12,296 nucleotides of DNA from an uncultured Opitutaceae bacterium (GTDB lineage Bacteria > Verrucomicrobiota > Verrucomicrobiae > Opitutales > Opitutaceae): positions 1 to 12,296 of the forward strand of contig CAMLSH010000060.1 of NCBI GenBank assembly GCA_946482625.1, read 5' to 3'. The number at the start of each line of letters is the position of its first letter. Position 1 is the stretch's first letter. Under the pieces are notes generated by a model that saw only the letters and a list, made by a program, of their open reading frames with translations, was not told the DNA's origin and searched no databases. The translations under genes and the position numbers were made by a program. Positions 1-8,300 of the stretch are shown one piece after another.

Positions 1-441
1 GAGCACACGGATTTGAACCGGCGCGAGCGCGAGGAGATCGTGGCGCTGAAGCTCGCGCAGGTTGGGCTGACGGGGTACGAGAATCATTTTCCGTCGGAGA
101 TCAGCGGCGGCATGAAGAAACGCGCGGGACTGGCGCGGGCGCTGGCGCTCGATCCGGCGATCGTGTTTTTCGACGAGCCGTCGGCGGGACTCGATCCGGT
201 GACCTCGCGCAAGCTCGACGAATTGGTTCTGCAAATACGCGAGATGCTCGGGACGACGCTCGTGATCGTGTCGCACGAGCTGGACAGCATTTTCGGCATC
301 GCGGACCGCGTGATCATGCTCGAGCGCGAAACGAAGGGCGTCATCGCGGAAGGCGCGCCGAAGGAACTGGCGCTCACGAGCCGCGATCCGCGGGTGCTGG
401 AGTTTTTGCACCGGACGGCCGTCGATAGGACCAAACCTTGA
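1..441 (+). CDS. MlaF-type ABC transporter ATP-binding protein, C-terminal part (5' truncated)
   Basis: This is the ATPase subunit of an MCE/Mla-type lipid ABC transporter. It hydrolyses ATP on the cytoplasmic face of the inner membrane to drive lipid movement through an MlaE-type permease. The frame is open from base 1 (E-H-T-D-L-N-R...), so 146 residues are visible and the gene starts outside the window; the TTG at 13 is an internal Leu codon. Visible in order are the ABC signature SGGMKKR, Walker B with catalytic Glu (IVFFDEPSAGLDP, including the D-loop) and the switch His in IVSHELDS. The Walker A and Q-loop regions lie upstream. The SGGM-K-KR form of the signature and the ending with DPRVLEFLHR are typical of the MlaF/Ttg2A group as I know it. 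An MCE protein gene follows 88 bp later on the same strand, which supports this role over a generic ABC ATPase. Family is near certain; the exact lipid cargo is unknown. Confidence 0.93.
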   Translation, partial: EHTDLNRREREEIVALKLAQVGLTGYENHFPSEISGGMKKRAGLARALALDPAIVFFDEPSAGLDPVTSRKLDELVLQIREMLGTTLVIVSHELDSIFGIADRVIMLERETKGVIAEGAPKELALTSRDPRVLEFLHRTAVDRTKP

Positions 442-529
442 ATGCGATTTGTTGTGTCATGCCTTGCGAAGCTTTGAATCCAAGAACCACTTTCCCGCCG
501 CGCGTTCGAAGCGCTGACGGTCTGCTGCC

Positions 530-1537
530 ATGAAAACCAAAATCAATCCGGCCCTTGTCGGCGTGTTCGTCCTGGGCGCGCTCGCCCTCGGTATCGCGGC
601 TCTGCTGACGTTTGGCGGGGTGAACTTTTTCTCCAAGCCGCAGCGTTTCGTCGTGTATTTCGACGAGTCGATCCACGGTCTCGATCTCGGCTCGCCGGTG
701 AAATTGCGCGGTGTGCGCGTGGGGCGCGTGGTGGATCTGAATGTGCGTTACGACGGGAAGACGAATTCCTCGGTGGTCGCGGTGGTGTGTGAGTTCAGCC
801 GCAACATGATGCTCGACGAGAAGGGCGCGCAGCTGGACGCATCCGACCGTGCGCAGCTTCAGACTATGGTGGACCAAGGGCTGCGCGCGCAGCTGGGCGT
901 GCTCGGGCTGGCCACGGGACTTTTGTTTGTGGAGCTGGATTTCGTGAATCCCGAGGAGTACCCGGCGACGGTGTCGGTGCCTCAGGTCGACGTGCGTTAT
1001 GTGCTGGTGCCGGCGATGCCCTCGGTGATCGCCGAGGCGCAGGCGAGCGTGACGGAGATTCTGGCGAATTTGAAGCGGGTGGATTTCCCAGGGCTGACGC
1101 GGGATCTGCGTGCCCTGTTGGTGGATACGCGCAAGCAGATCAACACGATCGATCTCACCGCGGTGACCGCGGAGTGGACGAAGGCGGGCAAGGCGGTGAC
1201 GACGCTGACAGAGTCGCCCGAGATCAAGCAGACCTTCGCGAATCTCAACACGGCGATCGATAGCTTGAAGCTCACGATGGCAGGGATCGACAAGCAGGTC
1301 GGCCCGGCGGGCGAGCAGCTGGCGGCGGTGCTGGAGCAGGCGAAGACGACGTTGAAGACGTTCGAGTCGGCGGCGGCGAATGCGCGCAATTTTATCTCGG
1401 CGCAGAGCGGGCTGGGCGAGGAGGCGACGCTGGCGTTGATGCAACTTTCCGAGGCGGCGATGTCGGTGCAGCGGCTGACGGAATTTTTGGAGCGCAACCC
1501 GAGCGCGCTGATCAGCGGCCGCAAGGCGCCGAACTGA
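530..1537 (+). CDS. MlaD-type MCE domain protein (lipid transport, inner-membrane anchored)
   Basis: This is the lipid-binding MCE subunit of the transporter, expected to form a ring on the periplasmic face of the inner membrane. The 335 residues comprise a short basic N-terminus (MKTKIN), one transmembrane helix (about 8-30), a single MCE domain (about 38-150, with GSPVKLRGVRVGRV followed by a hydrophobic segment GLATGLLFVELDF), and a long, mostly helical, Ala/Leu-rich tail (about 165-330) ending in FLERNPSALISGRK. That ending resembles other MCE proteins with helical tails. E. coli MlaD is about 183 residues, so the tail here is much longer; it may form a coiled-coil tube or tether towards the outer membrane (inference). 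The start is well fixed: an in-frame TGA at 515-517 precedes this ATG with no other start between. No clear Shine-Dalgarno sequence is visible. The flanking ATPase and PqiC-type lipoprotein genes indicate one operon. Confidence 0.93.
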   Translation: MKTKINPALVGVFVLGALALGIAALLTFGGVNFFSKPQRFVVYFDESIHGLDLGSPVKLRGVRVGRVVDLNVRYDGKTNSSVVAVVCEFSRNMMLDEKGAQLDASDRAQLQTMVDQGLRAQLGVLGLATGLLFVELDFVNPEEYPATVSVPQVDVRYVLVPAMPSVIAEAQASVTEILANLKRVDFPGLTRDLRALLVDTRKQINTIDLTAVTAEWTKAGKAVTTLTESPEIKQTFANLNTAIDSLKLTMAGIDKQVGPAGEQLAAVLEQAKTTLKTFESAAANARNFISAQSGLGEEATLALMQLSEAAMSVQRLTEFLERNPSALISGRKAPN

Positions 1538-1637
1538 CGAGGTACGCAGCCTTCCCGGAAATTGATGTAATAGATCACCGTTCCATCCGCCATTCCGTCC
1601 CCTTACCGACCGCTAGTTTCCTCCTGTTTTTAACGTC

Positions 1638-2309
1638 ATGAATTCAAAGAAATCCCAAGAGCGTTCCGCTGGTTCCGATGCAGTGCCGAGACTGCGGATG
1701 CGTTTTCTGCCGGCGTGGGCGTTGATGGCGGTGACCCTTGCAGGCTGTCAGTTGCTACCGCCGGCGACGGTGGATTCGACGCGGTTTTTTGTGCTGGCTG
1801 GGGCGGCGGCGACTGAGCCGGTGCCGGAGAAGTCTGGTGGGCGATTGCAGATCGGTCTGCGTCCGGTGGTGTTGCCGGCTTATCTGCGCGCGACGAAGAG
1901 CATGGTGGTGCGCGATGGCGCGAACGAGATCCGCTACCAGGATTACTCCCGCTGGGCGGAGCCGCTGGAGGCAGGTGTGAACCGGATTTTGGAAGAGCGG
2001 TTGCTGGCGTCGCCGGATGTTCGTGGTGTGGACGTGCATCCGCTGCGTGGAGACGTGGCGCGGGATTACGATGTGTCGGTGCGGATTCTCCAGTGCGAAG
2101 GTGTCGCGGGGAAGGGAGACGGCAGCGTACGGTTTTCGGCGTCGTACGAAATTGTGGCCGCGGATGGTGGCGGCAAGGTTGTGGCGAGCCGGACGTTTAC
2201 CGCGCCCGAGGCGGCGTGGGACGGGAAGGATTTCGGTGCGCTGGCGAAGTTACTGAGCGACGGTGTGAGCGAGCTGGGCGCGCAGATCGCTGCGGATTTG
2301 CCGAAGTGA
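1638..2309 (+). CDS. PqiC-type ABC transport auxiliary lipoprotein
   Basis: This is the probable outer-membrane lipoprotein partner of the MCE transporter, likely the docking or acceptor component. The 223 residues include a lipoprotein signal: hydrophobic stretch 23-33, then lipobox L34-A35-G36-C37, with Cys37 the expected lipidated residue. The mature part matches the ABC-type transport auxiliary lipoprotein (PqiC) pattern: STRFFVLAG near the start, IGLRPVVLPAYL, a central YSRWAEPLEAGVNRILEERL segment, and a C-terminal helix FGALAKLLSDGVSELGAQIAADL. An in-frame TAG at 1614-1616 means the ATG at 1638 is the first possible start. It gives an unusually long polar leader of about 20 residues before the signal, so Met21 (ATG at 1698), which yields a compact 16-residue signal before the Cys, is a serious alternative. 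It follows the MCE gene by 100 bp on the same strand. Gene family is confident from length, lipobox and context; fine function is inferred. Confidence 0.86.
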   Translation: MNSKKSQERSAGSDAVPRLRMRFLPAWALMAVTLAGCQLLPPATVDSTRFFVLAGAAATEPVPEKSGGRLQIGLRPVVLPAYLRATKSMVVRDGANEIRYQDYSRWAEPLEAGVNRILEERLLASPDVRGVDVHPLRGDVARDYDVSVRILQCEGVAGKGDGSVRFSASYEIVAADGGGKVVASRTFTAPEAAWDGKDFGALAKLLSDGVSELGAQIAADLPK

Positions 2310-2346
2310 AGCGCGCGGGCCTGAGGTGGACAGAATCTTTGGGCCT

Positions 2347-5300
2347 TCAGGGCAGTGGAGCGGGTTTGGGAACGACGCGGACGCGGAAGAGGAGGTAGGG
2401 ATTGGCTAGGGCGGACACCATGTGCGTGTAGGAGTTGCTCCCTCCGGAACCCGGTTGCGAGCCGACGGGGGTCCATGTGCGCAGATCGGTGGAGGTCTCG
2501 ATGATGTAGAAGCGGTCGCTTTTGCCGGACCAGGTGACGTTGAACCAGATCTGGCTGCCATTGCGGGTGAAGCTCGTGGTCGTGGCTAGATAGTCACTCG
2601 CGGAGCGAGGATCGGTGCCGGCGCCGAGTTCCTGTGCGTCGGTGATGTTGTCGAAGTCGGAATCAGCGTCTCCGGATGAATCGGTGAGGTTGCCGAACTG
2701 GGTGGTCTCCCACCAGTCGGGGAGATTATCGCCGTCGCTATCGGCCATAGTAAACTGGGCGGAGTGGACGGCGCTCCAGGTGCCGAGGTAGTAGGTGGCC
2801 GCGGAGAGGCGGCCTGTCCAGGAAACGCGGATACGGCGGCCGGAGGCGATGCCGATGGCGGAGTTGGCGGACGGGTGGGCGCCGTCGGTGGTGAATGTGG
2901 TGGAACCGGAGGTCTGGGTGCTCGTGATGGTGACGTCGACGGGCTGGTTGAAGGTGCCGCCGTTGGGGCTGAAGGAGACGACGGGGGTGGTGTCGAAGGC
3001 GTAGATCCAAGCGTCGCGGGTGAGGTAGAGCGTGCGGCCCGCGAGAGCGATCCAGCCGTTGAGGCCGATGGTCTGACGGGGCTGGCGGGTGCGCAGATCG
3101 TAAACGGTGGTCTCGGTGATGCTGCTGGTGGCGATGATGATGTCGTTGGCGACGAGGAGGTGGCCTGTGGGGAGGGCGTAAGTGAGCGGGGTGCCGTAGG
3201 TGGCGATGAGGCGGCCGGTGGTCTGGTCGTAGGCGCGGACGACGCCATCCGAACTGAGCGCGTAAACGGCGTCGTGGGCGAGCGCGGGGGAGCCTATGAA
3301 TTTGCCGCGGATGCGCCAGGCGATGGATTGTCCTGCGAGATCGATGGCGGCGAGTTCGCTGTCCAAGGTGGGGTGGTCGTAGGAGTCGGCGATGATGAAG
3401 GCGCGACTGGCGGTGCTGGCGATGGCGTGGGTTTCGATGGGGCTGCCGTTGGCGATCGCGAGGTCGGCGGTCCAGAGGATGTCACCGGTGGTGGCGTCGT
3501 GCTGGCGGAAGATGCCTTTGGTGAGGCTGTAGATCTGGTCGCCGACGATGGTGCTGGTGCCGCCATTGCCGTTGAGGGGGAAGCTTTTGGTGAAGCGGAG
3601 GGTGCCGGTGGAGCGGTCGATGCCGAGGAACTGTGTGCCTTGGGCGGCCACGCCGGTTATCAGGTTATCGGATACGGCGGGTGGGACGACGGTGTAGAGG
3701 GAGTAGGTGGTGGGGCGCGTCCAGCGAGAGGAGCCGGTGGAGGGGTCGAGCGCGCGGACTTCGCAGCCGCCGCTGTAGGTGCCGTAGGTGGCGATGAGGT
3801 CGGCGCCGTGGAGGACAGGTTGGAGGACGACGTCGTAGCTGCTGGGGGAGAGTGTGCTCCAGCGGGTGCTGCCATCGGTGGTGTTGACGGCGGAGAGCGT
3901 GGAGTAGCCGTTGGCGTAGCCGGTGGTGTAGAGGGTGTCTTGAGTGGCGGTGGCCTGGCGGTTGTAGGTGCCGTGGGTGGGGGCGCGCCAGCGGAGGGAG
4001 AAGGCCTGGGTGCCGAGCTGGACGGGTTGGTAGGCGGTGCGGTGGGGATCGCCGCCGTGAGTGAGCCAACGCTGGCCGGCAGTGGCGTCGACGAGGAAGG
4101 TGGCGGTTGCACTGGAGGTAGCGCCAGTGCCGTCGGTGATAGTGTAGGTGGTGGTGGCGTTGCCGGTGAAGCCGGCGGCGGGTGTGTAAGTGAAGGAGCC
4201 GTCGGAGGTCTGCGCGAGCGAGCCAGAGGTCGGCTGGGTATAGGCGATGACGGTGAGGGGTTCTGCATCGCCGTCGCGGTCGTTGGTATGAAAGAAGATG
4301 CCGGCGAGAGGCTGGCCGGGGGTGATGGCGATGGTGTCAGCGATGGCCTGGGGGGCATCGCTGACAGAGGTGACGGTGAGCGTGACGGCGGCTTCAGGGG
4401 AGAGAGTTTCGCCGTCGTGGGCGAGGTAGCCGAACTCGGTGAGGTCGAGACCGTGAGCGTCGGGCGGCGGGGTGTAGATGACGCGGGGAATCGTGCCGGT
4501 GACGGCGGCGGGTGTTGCGGTGATGGGGGCGCCGGGGGTGAGGCCGTCGGCCGTCTGGTGGAGGGTGCCGCGGAGGGGGAGGCGTGTGATGCTGTAGGCG
4601 AGGGGAGCGTTTTCGGGGTCGGTGGCGGCGAGGGTGATGGCGACCGGAGTGTCTTCGGCGGTGGTGATGCGGAGAGAGGTGGCGGTGGGTTTGCGGTTGT
4701 AGGGGTCGGTCGCGGAGTAGGTGCGGATGGCGTTGTCGGGGGTTGCCAGATACAGGGTGTGGCCGGCGAGGGCGATGTGACCGCCGGCGGGGAGGGTCTG
4801 GCGGAGCTGGCGGGTTTTGAGGTCGAAGAGGTAGGTCTTGGTGCTGGAGGCGGCGATGAGGGTGTCGTTAGTGACGATGGGCTGGCCGGCGAGGCCGGTG
4901 TCGGTGCCGGGGAGGGCGTAGGTGGCGTGGAGGCGGCCGGTGGTCTGGTCGTAGGCTTTGATGCAGGAGCCGTCTTGGGAGTAAACGAAGACGGTCTGGT
5001 GGGCGGCGGCGGGGCTGCCGTTATAGGTGCCGCGTATGCGCCAGGCGGGCTGGCGGGTGTTGAGATCGAGGGCGATCAGTTCGTGGCGGTCGGTGCCGAC
5101 ATTGAAGGTATTATTGATGACGAAGGCGCGGCCGGAGTCGCAGGTGATGGTGCGGTGGGACTGGTAGCTGCCGCCGAAGTCAAGGGACCAGAGGATGGCA
5201 CCGGTGGCTGGGGAGTGTTCGCGGAAGGTGGTCCGGAGGAAAGTGAACAGGCGGTTGTCGTGGATGATAGGGGTCCATTGGTCTTGTTGTTCGAGGGTAT

Positions 5301-8300
5301 TGTCGAAGAAGCGCTGGGTGCCGGTGGCGGGTTCGAAGCCGTAGAGGCCGCCGTAGTAGCCGCCGTTGATGAAGACGCCGAGGTCGGAGGCGGCGAGGCT
5401 GAGGTAGCGGCTCCATTGGGCGGAGAAGGGGGAGGTCCATCGGGTGGAGCCGTCGCTGGCGTTGAGAGCCCGGAGCTGGCTGGTGGTGTGGTTTCCGTCC
5501 TGGAGGTAGACGGTGCCTGCGTGGGTTGAGGGGGAGTTGGTGCCGTAGTTACCGGAGGCGGTGAAGCGCCAGGATTCGTCGCCGGAGGTGCGGTGGAGAG
5601 CGATGAGGTGAGAGGTGTTGTGGGGGTTGGGCTGGGAGACGAAGACGCGGCCATCGGAGATGGCGAGAGGGTCGGAGGGAATGGTGAAGGCGCGCGACCA
5701 GCCGGCGGTGAGGGCCGTGGAGCCGAGCTGGATGGGCTGGTAGGCGGTGCGGGCGGGGTTGCCGCCGTAGGTGGGCCAGTCGCGACCGAGAGTGCCGCCG
5801 ATCTGGAGGGTGACGGTGCTGGAGGATTGGATACCGGAGGGGTCTGCGATGGTGTAGCCGAAGGTGACGGTGCCGCTGGCGAGGTCGGCGGGGGGCGTCC
5901 AGCTAACGGAGCCGTCTGAGGCGAGGGAGAGGCTGCCTTGGGCGGGTTGCGTGACGGCGACGATGGTGAGGGTGTCGTTATCGGCGTCGCGGTCGTTGTC
6001 CTGCGGCCGGAAGGCGGCGAGGGGTTCGCCGGGGCGGAGGGCGACGGTGTCGGGAATGGCGACGGGGCCGTCGTTGACGTTCGCCAGGTCGATGCGGGCG
6101 GTGGCGGTGGGGGAGGTGGAGTAGGGGTCGTGGGCGGTGAAGGTGAAGGAGCCGAGGCTGGCGCCGACGGCGTCGAGAGGGGCCTGATAGATGACGAGGC
6201 CGGAGGTGTTTTCGACGAGGGTGGGGGCGCGGGTGATGGCGGCGGCTTTGGTGGTGCCGTCGGTGGTCTGGTAGAGGGTGCCTTGGGAGGGGAGGGAGCG
6301 GATGGCGAATTTCAGGGGGTCACTGTCGAGATCACTGCCTTCGAGTTGGAGGGTGAGGGTGGCTTCTTCGAGGAGGCTGGCGCTGATAGGGGTGGCGGTG
6401 GGCGTGCGGTTGCCGGCGGGGACGCGGGTGTAGGCGCGGATTTTTTTATCGGAGCAGGTGAGGTAGAGGTTGCCGTCTACGAGGGCGGGGGTGGAGCCGA
6501 AGGGGAAGGTCTGGGCGAGGGTACGGGGGGCGCGGTCGAAGAGGTAAGTTTTGACGGGGCTGGAGGCGATGACGAGGTCGCCGGTGATGGTGGGTGAGCC
6601 GGTGAGGAGGTTGGCATCGTCGGTGTCGGTGAGGTATTCGCCGAGGGGAACGCCGGAGGTGGCGACGTAGGTTTTGACGGATTTGCCGGCGAGGGCGTAG
6701 ACGACGCCGGACATGATGGCGGGGGTGCCGGAGAAGGTGCCGCGGGTGCGCCAGGCAACGCGACGGGTGCTGAGGTTGATGGCGATGAGTTCCTGGCCGA
6801 GGGTGGAGGAGTAGACGTCCTGGACGCTAGTGAGGAAGGCGAAGCCGTTATCGCAGGCGATGGTGCGGTGCATGTCGTACCCGTGCCAGGCCCAGCCGAG
6901 GTTAATGGACCAGAGGGTGGCACCGGTTTCGGGGTCGTGGCAGGTGAAGAGGCCGGCGACCCATGAGTAGACCTGGTTTTGGTGGATGGTGGGCGTCCAG
7001 TTGTCGTACTGGGAGAGGGAGCGGAAGAATTTTTGAGCGCCGGAGGTGGGGTTGAAGCCGTACATGCCGCCATAGGCGCCGCCATTGATGTAGACGCCGA
7101 GTTCGGAGGCGGCGGGGGCCATGTAGGTTTCCCACTGGGCGGTGAAGGGGGAAGTCCAGCGGGTGGCGCCGGTGGTCTCGTCGAGGGCGTGGAATTTGGA
7201 GTCGTTGTGGACGCCTTGCTGGATGAAGACGGAGCCGCCGTAGACGGTGGGTGGGTTGAGGGTGTAGTTGCCGTAGGCGCGTTCCCAGACTTGGGCGCCG
7301 GTGACGGTGTCGAGGGCGCGGGCGTAGACGAATTCGGCGCCGAACTGTGGCGTGGCATCGGTGATGAACACGCGGGCGCCGGAGACGGCGGCGGGGTTGA
7401 TGGGTTGGTCGGAGGGGTATTCCCAGCGGAGGGACAGGGCGGAGGTGCCGAGGGAGAGGGGGAAGCGGCCGGCGTGGTCAGGGGCGCCGGCGAAGGTGGG
7501 CCAGTCGAGGCTGGAGGCGGCGTTGATGTTGATGGTGACGCGGCCGGTGTCGGTGAGGTTGCCGCTGTCGGTGATGGTGTAATCGAAGGTGTCGGTGCCG
7601 GTGATGAAGCCTGGTTCGGGGCGGTAGGTGAGGGAGCCGTCGGTTTCCTGGGTGACGGTGCCGCGGGTGCCTTGGGTGAAGGCGGTGAGGGCGAAGGGGT
7701 CGCCGTCGGCGTCGGTGTCGTTGGCGGTGGGCCAGTAGCTGAGGAGGGGGAGGCCGGGGAGCAGGGGGACGGTGTCGTCAACGGCGCTGGGGGCGTCGTT
7801 GAGGTTGGTGATGTTGAGGATAATGCTGGCGGCGGGGGAGGTGAAGATGCCGTCGTTTACCTTGAAAGCGAAGGATGTGTAGGGAGTGCCGTAACCGTCG
7901 GGGAAGGGGCGGAAGATGACTTTGCCATGGGGGTGAGTGACGAGGGCGGGGACTTGGGTGATCGGGGTGCCAGGGGTGGTGCCGTCGGTGGTTTGATAGA
8001 GCGTACCGGAGCCGGGGAGGGAGGTGACGAGGCTGAGGAGGGAGTCATTATCGGCGTCGGTGCCGGCGAGGGTGATGGGGAGGGTGGAGTCTTCAGTGCC
8101 GGTGATGGATTGGGGGGTGGCGACGGGGGCGGTGTTGAGGCCGGAGGCGACGCGGAAGCAGGCGAGGACGTAGTTGGAGCTGGTGGAGTCGTTGGCGATG
8201 ATGAGGGCGCCGTTGCTGAGGCTGATTTTGCCGCCGAGGGGGATGGTCTGGTGGGTGGAGCGGGTGGCGCGGTCGATGACGAGGGTCTGGGTGTTGCTGG

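Noticed and set aside
13..441. TTG at 13 as the real start of the ATPase gene
   Set aside because: The frame is open to base 1, and the visible protein lacks the Walker A half that every ABC ATPase needs, so the gene begins outside the window.
442..529. Regulatory element in the 88-bp gap before the MCE gene
   Set aside because: A TTCGAA core is present, but the flanks are not symmetrical and no promoter-like pair of boxes stands out.
374..1444. A 356-codon open frame on the - strand across the MCE gene
   Set aside because: It is Arg/His/Leu-rich, without domain motifs, and lies opposite a well-supported MCE protein.
2310..2352. Possible bidirectional terminator between the convergent genes
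   Set aside because: Only a weak 5-bp pairing (CCTGA with TCAGG) with a long loop and no T-run is visible; not enough to call a terminator.
2764..5529. A 921-codon open frame on the + strand opposite the giant gene
   Set aside because: Its translation is almost entirely Gly, Ala, Val, Glu and Asp with no recognisable domains, as expected for the complement of a GC-rich gene with C-ending codons. The opposite frame has clear protease, Ig and propeller motifs.
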